DNA from: Heligmosomoides polygyrus polygyrus
Lineage: Eukaryota > Nematoda > Chromadorea > Rhabditida > Heligmosomidae
Assembly (NCBI GenBank): GCA_947396885.1
Contig: OX377206.1
Span: forward strand, 11,338,778-11,402,777
Length of the DNA: 64,000 nucleotides
Reading direction: 5' to 3'
In this document: positions 20,600 to 32,124 of the stretch, in pieces
How the letters are laid out: each line of letters starts with the position of its first letter
Position numbering within the stretch: the first letter of the stretch is position 1
Made by a program: the position numbers and the translations under genes
Notes under the pieces: model-generated
The model's input: the letters and a program-made list of their open reading frames with translations, nothing else
Databases searched by the model: none
What the model was told of the DNA's origin: nothing

Positions 20600-21890
20600 G
20601 AGAGAAAAGACATGTGCAAAAAAATAAAATGAAGAAAGGCCTGCTAGTAAAGACAGCAGCAATAAAAAGGATGGTAGCGGAGCCTCTTCAGTAACAAAAC
20701 AAATACGTCAGATTATCCACTTGGATCCCTGACCGCGTGTAATCCCAAGATGGATAATGGTAGAATGTATGCCAGATGAAAGCGGATTCAATAAATTCCT
20801 TGTGGCATACAAATTGATAAAAATAAGTTAGGCTACTCGATTAAAGTGCTAACTTCATGGTTTTAATAATCATGTAGAGAGAGACGGATCTCACAGCGTG
20901 CCAACGAGGTTGTTTGTCCGCGTCAACCAGCTATGTCGCCCTTGTGGTAGTTGCCGGAACTTCGGCACATGGGTAGCTGGCCGCTCTATGGGACTGGCAA
21001 CGAGAACAAACCACCTGTATCACGCAAAAAATAGCGATAAGTTTTAGCAACTAAGGGAGACGGTAAAGCCACAACCTCAAGATAAAGCCTAGGGACCCAC
21101 ATTGATAAGGTACAAATGAATATGGGGAAAAGAAACTGAAGAAAAGTCTTTGTCCAATCTGCATAAAAAAGTTATATATAGAACTAATCATATAGAACCA
21201 TCTCAGCAACTAAACAAAAAAAAACAAAAAAATGAATCTACCAGATCACATATGTAGGAGCAGGCTCAATGTGGCTAAGTGGTGTGAATTCTCGAGCAGC
21301 AACAAACTTCATCGGTCTTGCCCAACTCTACTATACGACTGCCTGAAACAATGCGTTGGCAAACTAGAATAAACCGCAGAACCGTGTTCTAAACAAATCT
21401 GTAAATAGAAGTTATGAAGGGCACTTATTGTCAAAGTGTCAGAAATCACAAATTTTCAGAACGGAAAGAATGCCGATTTTCTTCAGTCTTGTTCGGAATA
21501 CTAAACTGCAAGGCGAACTAATTATTTCAAACGGCATCATCTATAGCCATTTTGCGGTGCGAAAGAAAAAAGTATACAGAACCCTAGAACTTGGCTTGAC
21601 GTCTGGTTTAATATTCTGTAATGATAGAAACGTGCGACTTCCTCAGCATGTTTTGAAAACGAAATTGCTAGGTTTCAACTTCGATTCGCCCTTAAGAATC
21701 TTAAAGCAGAACACCAGGTCCTCGAAAGTGCGGTGGTATAGCAGACGGTCGAGCTTGAAAATGCTTAATCCTCTCTTGTAGCAAGGCATAGCTTGAGGGT
21801 AGCGTGGGTCAGGAAAGCACCTGTACGGCTACATGCTGATATCAGCGACCGGCCCCTCCCGTATCACGGGTGGGTGCTGACAGGCCTCGA
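20600..21890. other. No recognised feature
   Basis: AT-rich, with no convincing gene. A 117-codon plus-strand frame at 21428-21781 has no motif or supporting context. Confidence 0.45.
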
Positions 21891-21892
21891 GG

Positions 21893-22030
21893 ATATCGCG
21901 GATGTTACGTGCGGCCAAACAGCGCCGGTGGTGTAAGGCGAACATCGGGGCTCGGAAAGCAGAAGATGCGGGTTCAAGTCCCGCCTGGCGCAAGAGTTTT
22001 GATCGCAACAAAACATCCTGTAACAACATG
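21893..22030 (+). mobile_element. tRNA-derived SINE, family S2
   Basis: Contains a tRNA-like B box GCGGGTTCAAGTCCCGCC and a 3' part GGCGCAAGAGTTTTGATCGC then AACAAAACAT. A diverged copy lies inverted at 60950-61098. It resembles a tRNA T-arm and acceptor region, but the D-arm and anticodon parts do not fold as a standard tRNA, so it is a SINE rather than a tRNA gene. Confidence 0.55.
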
Positions 22031-22405
22031 TAGCCTCTCTACCAGCCGCTCCAGGCTTAAGCAAATGTGTTAGAACCCGTTCACCTTGATTTCAGAATCA
22101 TCGGGTTTGTTTAGAAGAGTGGCCACAATTTGACGTGAATGGTGTGCAACTTCATTTGAAAAGTGTCCAATTTGACAGAAATAGTTTAAATGAATAGATA
22201 AAGCACGTCGCTGATCAATCCCTGTTTATGCAACACGAATGCTCCTAATCTGCTTCTGTTCTAGCAATTCGAAGTTTATTTTACGGTAACATCTTTTATC
22301 GTTTAGGCAGGTTGAATGGGTTCTTGGCCCACACAATGAATGCGTTGAAGAGGCGATGGAGAGCGCAGTGTTTTATCCTTCCCAGACAAGTCTGCCACCA
22401 ATTCA

Positions 22406-22698
22406 ATAAAAAATGGATAAAGAACGGCGTTACTCAATCCCTTTTGGGATGCGCCACGCATTCTACTTCTATGGGATGTCGTGGAGGCAACTTGAATGCC
22501 TATTTCGCCATACAATGACTTGCGGTGGCCAGCCGATGAATAAGTCAGCGCTCTATCCTTCCCAGATAAGTCTGATACCAATTCACCGACCCCGGAGGGA
22601 TAGAAGGGTTGGTTGGCCTGGGTGGGAAATCCGAACTAGGAACCTGGTATCGGGTGCACGCGACAGCCGGCGCCTCCTCCGACTGCGCTACACGCGCT
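22406..22698 (-). mobile_element. S1 SINE copy
   Basis: Reverse-oriented S1 copy with a 10 bp target duplication, CACCAATTCA, at 22396-22405 and 22699-22708. A short S1 fragment (about 22320-22395) lies immediately to its left, so the insertion went into an older partial copy. Confidence 0.85.
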
Positions 22699-23127
22699 CA
22701 CCAATTCAGTAAGCCCAGAAAAATGAAAGGCTTGATACGCTTAAGCGGGATCTGAATCAAAAACATTGAACAGGTATGTACACGACTGCCGGCGCTCCTT
22801 CGACTGCACTGCCATGTCCTCCAGACTGCCCATAGTGTATACATATTACTGCCTTCTGGTAACATATGGTATATGTCTGAAAGTACGGACTCGCTTCGGT
22901 TCGAGTAATAAACAACGCTCAGATATACTTGAAATATTCCTAATTTTCGCAGCTTTTTTTGTGACGTACATACAATGGGAACGCAAGAGTCTGGATACGA
23001 GAGTCCGTATTTCGCCGCACCTTCTTTATCTCAATCACACAACCGCTCTCACATTTTCACTTCATGTAGGACAAGGGGAGGTACATAAACTATAGTGTGG
23101 GCAATCTTTACACCTGCACGCTGGTGG

Positions 23128-23413
23128 AGCGCGTATAGCGCAGTCGGAGGAGGTGCCGGCTGTCGGGTGTACCCGATACCACGTTCCAAGTTCGGATTTC
23201 CTGCCCGGGCCAACTAAGCCTTCCATCCCTTCGGGATCGGTGAATTGCTACCAGAAGTGTGAGGGGAGGATAAAGCACTGACTTGCTCATCTGTTGGCTA
23301 CCGCAACTATGAGAAAGTACGCATTCAAATCGTCTCTATGACATCCCGTAGAAGTAGAATGCGTGGGGCATCCTAAAAGGGATTGAATAACGCCGTCTTT
23401 ACCCTTATCCTTT
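23128..23413 (+). mobile_element. S1 SINE copy
   Basis: Diverged S1 copy with a 10 bp target duplication, ACGCTGGTGG, at 23118-23127 and 23414-23423. Confidence 0.85.
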
Positions 23414-23423
23414 ACGCTGGTGG

Positions 23424-24035
23424 GACGACAGCAAGGGGTTACTTCCATTGTCTAATTCTAGTGCACAGAGCTCACTCAAAGCAATTTCTGTATTCTTTCG
23501 ATAGAAATTTGCATTGCCTCACTTCTCTCCTAGTTAGTAAAACTTAATAAGAACTCTTCTCGCCCTTGGTTCCTGCTTGGCCGGCCTAAAATGTTGTTTT
23601 GTCATTGTTTTCTGTTTGTTCAACAATGCTACTTATAACTTCGTGAGATGATAGGGATAGAAGACTGGATGATAGGACTAGAGGAAACCTGCTTTATGTT
23701 CCACGATAATTCTTGTTCTCCTAAAGACTGCTCACTTCTGCCGTACTATTACTTGAGGGCTGTTACAGTCGATGGGTCCCGGTACGCTCAGTCGGACTCC
23801 ACTTGAGTCGTCGAATCCATTCTAGTGGGAAGGAGCGTGCACTTCATTCCCTTTTACGTTCCTTGCATGTCCCAGAGCAATACCATTGCCGACTAACGAG
23901 CTCCAGCTCTCAGCAGGTCTCTTTCAACAGAGCAGCATCCATCTAGGGAATACCGCCGAATGAGTCGCCAGTGTGCTGGACCTTCCATGGCAACCAACGA
24001 AGTTGTCAGAGTGAACCCGTAGATGTAAAGGATAA
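23424..24035. other. Downstream region of the heat-shock gene, nothing else seen
   Basis: No repeat or open frame of interest. Confidence 0.5.
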
Positions 24036-24041
24036 TTTATT
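24036..24041 (-). terminator. Polyadenylation signal of the heat-shock gene
   Basis: AATAAA on the minus strand, 39 bases after the stop codon of the small heat-shock gene. Confidence 0.7.
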
Positions 24042-24079
24042 CAAAAAATAAAACTCTGGAAAACATCTGTTCGATTTGA

Positions 24080-24661
24080 TCACTTCTTCTTTGGCGCAGG
24101 CATGATGGGGAGCACTCTCTTGTTCGTGTGTTCGCCGGTCTTCGGAGCCTCGACCGTCAAGTGTCCTTCGTTGTCGATCTGGGTGTGCACCGCATCAAGG
24201 TCACAGTCCTCCGGCAGAGCCCACTTGTGCACGAATGACCTGAATAACCGACGAGCGTCGTCTCCCTGGCGTGGCCGATGAAAACAACTGGGAATGAGCT
24301 CACTTCTTCATATAACCGTGGTCGGTCTTCACCTCCTGCACTCCCTCGATGGTCAGATCACGTCCTTCGAGCTCAACCTTCAGCTCTTCGGGTTTGAAAT
24401 GGGACACATCCAGTGACACTGCGAACTTCTTCTCGTCGTTGACAAACTGCAAAAGGTTCCGCGATCGGCTTGTGTCACATAACGGATCTATCCCAGACCT
24501 CCCACCTCTTTGGTCTGATTTCCTACATGGAGGATCGAGTGGTCCGCTTCTCTCCAGTACGGCGCGATCTGATGGTCCATCCATCGGTCCATATCACGCA
24601 TCAATCCGAAGCGGTCCAGACGCCTCATCGGCTCATCCAGGAAGCGCTCAACAGGCCACAT
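24080..24661 (-). CDS. Small heat-shock protein (alpha-crystallin family), 3 exons, 152 aa
   Basis: Exons are 24661-24506, 24446-24304 and 24239-24080 on the minus strand, separated by 59 and 64 bp introns with GT...AG ends (GTGGGA...TTTTGCAG; GTGAGC...TTATTCAG). The join gives 459 nt, 152 codons plus stop, with consistent phases. An N-terminal region rich in Arg, Asp, Trp and Met (about 1-50) precedes an alpha-crystallin domain (about 54-140). The domain carries VSHFKPEELKVELEGRDL, the dimer/strand region SFVHKWALPEDCDL and GHLTVEAPK. A C-terminal VLPI motif and a basic tail KKK follow. Such proteins hold unfolding proteins in large oligomers. Length and exon layout are normal for nematode members, and no damage is seen. 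No clear heat-shock element was found upstream. This is the only intact host gene in the window. Confidence 0.93.
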
Positions 24662-25826
24662 TGCTTTAAGGCTGAATCGACTACCCTGAAATGACTAAAT
24701 AAGTAGTAGTGTGAGCACCAACCAAAGATCTCATAGCTCATTTCATATCTTCATCTAGAAGGTGCGGGACACAGGACTAATCAGAACAGAAGGGTAGCAT
24801 GAGCTCATAGCGAAGGAACAACAAGTGGCAAATGGAGTAGGAGCAGGACTTCAAGGGTCTCGAGGACTGAAGAACCGCATGGACGACACACTTTCTACGC
24901 AAATGAAGGCAAATCACTGTCGATTTCCTCTACTTATGTGCATGGAGAGTGATCGTGCGGGATGGCATGGCGGGAAGTCTGGGCATAGACCGCTAGATCA
25001 ACTTCTTGCCACTGCTCAGTTGTGCTTCCGTCCAGGGGGAGACTGAGCTGTTAGGGCCCCTTAGTATGCGTCATGTCTTCTTACACAAAAGCCGAAGTTC
25101 CTGAAATACGACGATGTTCTGGAGGAGGGGAATCAGCCAGGTCAAGAATTGGCATCGTCTTATGGCAGTCAAACGTCTCGTGCGGGGTGCGGTTACCTTC
25201 CCTGCGAACATGTGTGGTTCGCATTCTCAAGTGCTTCTTTATTGTTCTGGTCGCTTTTTCTTATTCAACCTGGACATTAATCATCTGTATTGATTCTGCC
25301 TACGTATGTATAGCCTCTTCACTTTAAAATGAGCACCTTTCGTTTCGAACCGAAAACTTCCTATTTTGAACTAAGAGTCCTCAGTTAAACCGAACACTGC
25401 TCTGCTTCGCAGGCGTCCGAACTTCAGCTCAGTTATGTAGTCGCTACTAAAGTGGCCTAGGCCGTTCATGATACGAATGATCTTTTCTCAATGCAATTCT
25501 TGTTTTTCGTGTCGAATGGCATTCTCCCCATCCTGTCGTCCTTTCACGAATCTGCTCGAGAATTCAGTAGCGTCAGGTTACTCAGCGGCTTTCAAGGGAG
25601 GGTGGTATGGCATGCAAGAGGAAGCAATAGCCATAATTCTGAATGCGTCCCCAAACTAGGATTACATTGCGTAGCACCTAAATTTTGGCTCATTTAGTCG
25701 ACTACTCGTCAGTGTTCAATATTGGACGACGCGAAGTGGCTCTTTTGGAATGGAAGTTACCATGCAAAGCAAAATATAGAATTTTGTATTGCACCAAATT
25801 AAATTTTTTATGCAGTACTGGTTTAC
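24662..25826. other. Upstream region of the heat-shock gene; no other gene seen
   Basis: Short frames only. A heat-shock element of regular nGAAn pentamers was looked for and not found convincingly. Confidence 0.45.
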
Positions 25827-26085
25827 GGGCACATGGAGCGCAGTCGGAGGAGCGCCGCCTGTCGCCTGCACCTGTCGCCTGCACCCGATACCAGGTTCCT
25901 GGTTCGGATCTCCCGCCCAGGCCAACCAAGCCTTTCATCCCTCCGGGGTCGGCGAATTGGTACCAGATTTTTCTGGGAAGGATAAAGCGCTGACTTGTTC
26001 ATCAGCTGGCCACCGCAAGTCCTTGTATGGCCAAATATGCATTCAACTCGCCTCCACGACATCCCGTAGAAGTAGAATGCGTGGC
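25827..26085 (+). mobile_element. S1 SINE copy, 3'-truncated, start of duplicated unit 1
   Basis: S1 head with an internal duplication of CACCTGTCGCCTG. The sequence leaves the S1 consensus after AATGCGTGGC and runs into the mariner-bearing unit. Its left flank (CAGTACTGGTTTAC) is unique. The same 3' junction occurs in the copy at 29206-29451. Confidence 0.85.
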
Positions 26086-26193
26086 AGACCTTTGCTTTCT
26101 TGGGGATTTTCTTCTCATCATCTGTCCGGAAAGTTCTCGGCGTTCTGAGTGCTTCACTTTGAACTACCATAACTTTCTCAAATCGAATCGGAT

Positions 26194-27141
26194 TTAGGCG
26201 AAACAAGCACCGTTTGAATCAACACACATTTGCCAACAGGCCGCTAGTCTGCGTATTCCATCGGCGAAAAAATTGAGTGGTCGAGATTCGACAAAATCCA
26301 CGAAAGCTTTTTTGGCTTGCTTCTGATTGGAGGGGATCTTACCAGTGAGAAAGTTTTGAAAGTGTTTGGAAAGGAGGTAGTCGGTTGGTGAGAGGTTTGG
26401 AGAATATGACCGGTGAAGCAGAACTTCAACCCTTAATTCGTTCAATTTTCGAATAGTGATTTCTGAAACGTGTGGCCGGGCGTTATCGTGCAAAAGAAAC
26501 GGACTTCTTCTGTTGACCATTGCTGACTGAAGTTGACGCAATTTTCGGTGCATTTCGTCGATTTCCTTACAGTAGGACTGTGTTGTGATCGCTTGGCCTG
26601 GTGCCAAAAAGTTGCAATGGGTCACGCCAGCCGCCTACCATCACACAGTGACCATTACCTTTTTTGGTGGAGGTTCGCCGGGGGGGGGGGGGGGGGGGGA
26701 ATGCCTAGTGGGTTCATCGACATCCAAGCCCTTTCCGGAACGTTTCCTGCTACCGTACTGAATCCACATCTCATCACAAGTGATGATTCGATCTAAAAAT
26801 GGGTGAGTTTTGTTGCGTAAAAGTGGAGAAGAACAAATCTCGAAACGCGACAATTTTTGCCGCTCACTCATCTCGTGGGGTACCAAATTTTCGAGCTTTT
26901 TCACCTTCCCAAGGCGTTTCGAAGCATCCGCAACAGCAGTTTTACTAACGTCTGGCTCTTCCGCGGTCCAGCGAACTGTTTGGGATGGTGCAGCTTCCAT
27001 CAATTCCTCCAGCTCGTCGTCCAGAATCGCTCTAGGTCGAGCGCCACGAGGGTCATCTTCAAGGCTGAAATCTCTGGTCCGAAATTTACTGAACTATTGG
27101 CTCACAGTGCTTTCTCCAACACTATTAGGCCCTACACTTGA
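26194..27141 (-). pseudogene. Mariner transposase, unit 1
   Basis: Minus-strand frames 27003-26641 and 26625-26194 make up most of a mariner transposase. Catalytic residues of the DD34D type are visible: ITCDEMW (D1), LLHDNARPH (D2) and YSPNLSPTDY (D3). The N-terminal helix-turn-helix part continues to about 27141 but is broken by a frameshift after QISQV and a stop after STVSQ. Two further in-frame stops lie between KVMVTV and AAGVTH. A G-run encodes extra prolines after DEPTRHS. All these lesions are also in the second copy. Confidence 0.85.
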
Positions 27142-27669
27142 CTGATTTGTCGAGCTGTCTCGGCTGCGGATTGTCCGAATTTGAAGTTAAAATATCGCTC
27201 GGAATTGCTCCTACGACGTACTTCAATAAGCCCTTCAAGAACCAAACTATAAAATAAGGTTGAAACCAAGTTATATATTCAGATAGAGCGAAAAATTCTG
27301 CACAGAAATTAGCGTTAATGCGCAATGCAAATTAAATTTTTACTGAATAATAAACGAATGAAAAATATGTAGTAACATAAAGCGCTGAGATCTTTCCGGA
27401 CAAACTAATTCTTCATCCTAATACTTCCGTATTTTAAAGTTCCTTATTGTTGGTGTAACTGACTAATTATTGGTGCAGCATCGACAGTGTAGTGACTCGT
27501 CCACAGATCGTTCTCGTAACTGCTTAAAGATCTCACTTTGGTTTTTAAAAAATTTTTCTCCGCTGATTCCTAATCTGCTTTGCGAAGATTTTTTCGGCGC
27601 AAAATGGCTCGGAGTGTCACCACGAGAGACACCGCGGTGCAATCCCAATGGGGGGGGGGGTGGTCCACC

Positions 27670-28107
27670 GAGGGGGGGTCTTTATGAACGGATCGTCACC
27701 GCGCCCGCGACGGCGACTGCCGCGTGCGCGATGAGCTCCGCTGAGGTAGTGTGAGTTGTGCCACATGACCTGCTGCAGACGCTAGGTTTGAGTTGTTGAT
27801 ATCTCTTCCTGCTGTTGCAGGAGCTGGGGGAAAACATGCTCTGGTTCAGGAATTGAGTTCGAGTTATAAAACTAAACAACGTTCTAATGTTCAATTTTAT
27901 ATGATGCTTCTTCAGGAAGAGCTGAAAATATGACACATTATCGCAGTGAAACTGACTTTGTATACACTTTCTAACACTTGATGTGCAAGTTTTGATGCAG
28001 GTCTAGATATCACTGGCCGCTGAAGTCACCCAATTGCGATGTCTTCTGCCGCGCTCGCCGCGTCCGCGGCGACCATTCGTACATAATGTCCCGCAGCCTG
28101 GTCCACC
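27670..28107. other. Segment present only in unit 1
   Basis: About 438 bp between two copies of TGGTCCACC (27661-27669 and 28099-28107). In unit 2 a single TGGTCCACC joins the flanks. It is GC-rich at both edges (GCGCCCGCGACGGCGACTGC; GCGCTCGCCGCGTCCGCGGC). No gene is recognised. Confidence 0.7.
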
Positions 28108-28766
28108 TTATAACGAAACGTGCGTTCTACCCCTCGTTTCTTGGCGTGTCCACCCCCCCCCCCCCCCTCCCCGCCCTGCTCCCTGGGTTTCCTCGAGAGT
28201 CTAGTAGTTGCCGAACGCTGTACATTATGCTGCATGTGTTGCAATTTCATCTGTTATATAAATATGTGCATAAAGTGGTTCCTCCTCCCTATTGGGATTG
28301 CACCGGCAGCCCTGAACACATTTTGTGCCGCGCTAAATTAAAATTTTTGCGTAGCACCGCTGTGGTCTACCCCTTGAACTGAGATAGGCCAGTAAGACCG
28401 TGAAGTTGCCGTGAAGCTTGTCCACCCTCTGTCGCCTTCAATTGTTTTCACTCTAAAATGTTTAATTTGCATAAAGATCGATAATTTCGATTGATACAAT
28501 ACTGTTGCAGCTACTCCTTTTACAGTGCAACTGTCCTTCGTTATTCTGACAAAAGACCATTTCTCAATTTCTAACTCCATGCTCTTTATCGAGCTCTCAG
28601 ACATTCTTCGCGTCTTCTTCCCGTATCTTCAGCTCCCGACCACAAGAATATGGACGTTCATATTGTCTCACGTAATATTTGTTGTCTCTTATCTCTGCGA
28701 AGTAGTTAAAAATCGATGTCTACCGTTCACGATGGTCATTTACATCACTTCTAAGTTTCCTTTCAG

Positions 28767-28823
28767 GAGAGGATCTGCTCCACTCCGAGCGTACTTCTAG
28801 TCAAAAACAGTTGATAGAGAATG
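28767..28823 (+). other. Exon-3-like module, decayed copy in unit 1
   Basis: 57 bp between TTTCAG and GTGAGC, homologous to 51943-52001 and 60482-60540 but two bases shorter, so the frame differs. Probably a pseudo-exon of the same block family as in 42-64 kb. Confidence 0.5.
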
Positions 28824-29205
28824 GTGAGCGCGCATTCCAAGCCAATGTTAATGCATTTCAGACCTTGTCATCTAATTTTTTTTCTACTTCGTGCGATTTT
28901 TGTCAATAGTCTACAATGTGCGGCAAAGTTAATGTTCCCTTGCATTAACGATAACGCTTTCCGCTCGCATTTCTGACGAACTAGTCTCAGCATTTTTGCA
29001 CCAAAGTTTGGTCCATTGCTAAACAATATTAAAGTTTAAAGTCAAGGGCTTCTCGCCATAATTTCGGTACACCTGTTTGTGAGACACTTATCCAAATCAC
29101 AATTTATTCTGTGAAAAAGCACTACTTTCTAAATTTTTAAAATGGAAGGTTGTTATGTTTCCTTTCAAATGTAATTTCACTGCTTATCAGACTGACTTAG
29201 ACTTA

Positions 29206-29451
29206 GGGCGCGTGTAGCGCAGTCGGAGGAGGCGCGACTGTCGAGTGCACCCGATACCAGGTTCCTGGTTCGGATTTTCCGCTCAGGCCAACCAAGCCTT
29301 CCATCCCTCCGGGGTCGGTGAATTGGTACCAGACTTGTCTGGGAAGGATAAAGCGCTGACTTGTTCATCGGCTGCCCACCGCAAGTCCTTGTATGGCCAA
29401 ATATGCATTCAACTCGCCTCCACGACATCCCGTAGAAGTAGAATGCGTGGC
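29206..29451 (+). mobile_element. Hybrid S1 SINE between units 1 and 2
   Basis: Its 5' flank (TTATCAGACTGACTTAGAC) is that of the copy at 32135, while its 3' junction into the mariner unit is that of 25827-26085. It therefore looks like the crossover product of those two SINEs. Confidence 0.85.
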
Positions 29452-29559
29452 AGACCTTTGCTTTCTTGGGGATTTTCTTCTCATAATCTGTCCGGAAAGT
29501 TCTCGGCGTTCTGAGTGCTTCACTTTGAACTACCATAACTTTCTCAAATCGAATCGGAT

Positions 29560-30504
29560 TTAGGCGAAACAAGCACCGTTTGAATCAACACACATTTGCC
29601 AACAGGCCGCTAGTCTGCGTATTCCATCGGCGAAAAAATTGAGTGGTCGAGATTCGACAAAATCCACGAAAGCTTTTTTGGCTTGCTTCTGATTGGAGGG
29701 GATCTTACCAGTGAGAAAGTTTTGAAAGTGTTTGGAAAGGAGGTAGTCGGTTGGTGAGAGGTTTGGAGAATATGACCGGTGAAGCAGAACTTCAACCCTT
29801 AATTCGTTCAATTTTCGAATAGTGATTTCTGAAACGTGTGGCTGGGCGTTATCGTGCAAAAGAAACGGACTTCTTCTGTTGACCATTGCTGACTGAAGTT
29901 GACGCAATTTTCGGTGCATTTCGTCGATTTCCTTACAGTAGGACTGTGTTGTGATCGCTTGGCCTGGTGCCAAAAAGTTGTAATGGGTCACGCCAGCCGC
30001 CTACCATCACACAGTGACCATTACCTTTTTTGGTGGAGGTTCGCCGGGGGGGGGGGGGGGGGAATGCCTAGTGGGTTCATCGACATCCAAGCCCTTTCCG
30101 GAACGTTTCCTGCTACCGTACTGAATCCACATCTCATCACAAGTGATGATTCGATCTAAAAATGGGTGAGTTTTGTTGCGTAAAAGTGGAGAAGAACAAA
30201 TCTCGAAACGCGACAATTTTTGCCGCTCACTCATCTCGTGGGGTACCAAATTTTCGAGCTTTTTCACCTTCCCAAGGCGTTTCGAAGCATCCGCAACAGC
30301 AGTTTTACTAACGTCTGGCTCTTCCGCGGTCCAGCGAACTGTTTGGGATGGTGCAGCTTCCATCAATTCCTCCAGCTCGTCGTCCAGAATCGCTCTAGGT
30401 CGAGCGCCACGAGGGTCATCTTCAAGGCTGAAATCTCTGGTCCGAAATTTACTGAACTATTGGCTCACAGTGCTTTCTCCAACACTATTAGGCCCTACAC
30501 TTGA
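29560..30504 (-). pseudogene. Mariner transposase, unit 2
   Basis: Near-identical partner of 26194-27141, with the same N-terminal frameshift and stops. One base difference gives AQPH in place of ARPH after the second catalytic aspartate, and the proline run encoded by the G-tract is one codon shorter. The shared damage means the element was dead before the duplication. Confidence 0.85.
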
Positions 30505-31551
30505 CTGATTTGTCGAGCTGTCTCGGCTGCGGATTGTCCGAATTTGAAGTTAAAATATCGCTCGGAATTGCTCCTTCGACATACTTCAATAAACCCTTCA
30601 AGAACCAAAATATAAAATAAGGTTGAAACCAAGTGATATATTCAGATAGAGCGAAAAATTCTGCACAGAAATTAGCATTAACGCGCAATGCAAATTAAAT
30701 TTTTACTGAATAATAAACGAATGAAAAATATGTAGTGACATAAAGCGCTGAGATCTTTCCGGACAACCTAATACTTCAACCTAATACTTCCGTATTTTAA
30801 AGTTCCCTATTGCAGCATCGACACTGTAGTGACTCGTTCACAGGTCGTTCTCGTAACTGCTTAAAAAACTCATTTTAGTTTTAAAAGACTTTTTCTTCAC
30901 TGGTTCCTAATCTGCTTTGGGAAGATTTTTTCGGCGCAAAATGGCTCGGAGTGTCACCATGTGAGACACCCCGGTGCAATCCCAATAGGGGGGGGGGGGG
31001 TGGTGGTCCACCTTATAACGAAACGTGCGTTCTACCCCTCGTTCTCTTGGTGTGTCCACCCCCCCCCCCCCCGCCCTGCTCCCTGGGTTTCCTCGAGAGT
31101 CTAGTAGAGTAGTTGCCGAACGCTGTACATTATGCTGCATGTGTTGCGATTTCATCTGTTATTTAAGTGTGTGCATAAGTTGGACCCCCTCCCTATTGGG
31201 ATTGCACCGGCAGCCCTGAACACATTTTGTGCCGCGCTAAATTAAAAATTTTGCGTAGCACCGCTGTGGTCTACCCCTACCGTGAACTGAGATTGGCCAG
31301 TAAGACACATAAAATGGTTGCCGTGAAGCTTGTCCACCCTCTGTCGTCTTCAAGTGTTTCCACTCTAAAATGTTTAATTTGCATAAAGATCGATAATTTC
31401 GATCGATACAATACTGTTGCAGTTACTGTTTTTACAGTGCAACTGTCTTTCGTTATTCTGACAAAAGACCATTTCTCAATTTCTAACTCCATGCTCTTTA
31501 TCGAGCTCTCAGATATTCTTCGCTTCTTCCTTCCCGTATCTTCAGCTCCCG

Positions 31552-31605
31552 ACGTGAGACAATATGAACGTCCATAAGAATATGGACGTTCATATTGTCT
31601 CACGT
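31552..31605. repeat. Perfect 25 bp hairpin in unit 2
   Basis: Bases 31552-31576 and 31581-31605 are exact reverse complements around a 4-base loop AGAA. Ends are ACGTGAGACAATATG and CATATTGTCTCACGT. Unit 1 has only the right arm (near 28651). Confidence 0.9.
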
Positions 31606-31698
31606 AATATTTGTTGTCTCTTATCTCTACGAAGTAGTTAAAAATCGATGTCTACCGTTCACGATGGTCATTTACATCAGTTCTAAGTTTCCTTTCAG

Positions 31699-31755
31699 GA
31701 GAGGATCTGCTCCACTCCGAGCGTACTTCTAGTCAAAAACAGTTGATAGAGAATG
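31699..31755 (+). other. Exon-3-like module, decayed copy in unit 2
   Basis: Same 57 bp module as 28767-28823, between CTTTCAG and GTGAGC, with the same two-base shortening. Confidence 0.5.
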
Positions 31756-32124
31756 GTGAGCACGCATTCCAAGCCAATATTAATGCATTTCAGACCATGT
31801 CATCTAATTTTTTTTCTACTTCGTGCGATTTTTGTCAATAGTCTACAGTGTGCGGCAAAGTTAATGTTCCCTTGCATTAACGATAACGCTTTTCGCTCGC
31901 ATTTCTGATGAACTAGTCTCAGCATTTTTGCACCAAATGGTCCATTGCTAAACAATATTAAAGTTTAAAGTTAAGGGCTTCTCGCCATAATTTCGGTACA
32001 CCTGTTTGTGAGACACTTATCCAAATCACAATTTATTCTGTGAAAAAGCACTACTTTCTAAATTTTTAAAATGGAAGGTTGTTATGTTTCCTTTCAAATG
32101 TAATTTCACTGCTTATCAGACTGA

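Larger units (their letters stand above)
26086..29205. repeat. Tandem duplication, unit 1
   Basis: Collinear with 29452-32134 over almost its whole length at high identity. Both hold a dead mariner, G- and C-runs, a CTCCATGCTCTTTATCGAGC segment and the GAGAGGATCTGCTCC exon-like module. Unit 1 has an extra segment of about 440 bp at 27670-28107. Confidence 0.9.

Noticed and set aside
22312..23290. Open frames such as 22413-22712 plus and 23290-23108 minus
   Set aside because: They are translations of S1 SINEs; the same peptide words recur in every copy.
24700..24760. Heat-shock element upstream of the small heat-shock gene
   Set aside because: TTC and GAA words are present near 24745 but not in the regular five-base phasing needed.
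26533..27145. Plus-strand frames over the mariner in units 1 and 2
   Set aside because: Antisense shadows of the transposase; they recur in both units only because the DNA is duplicated.
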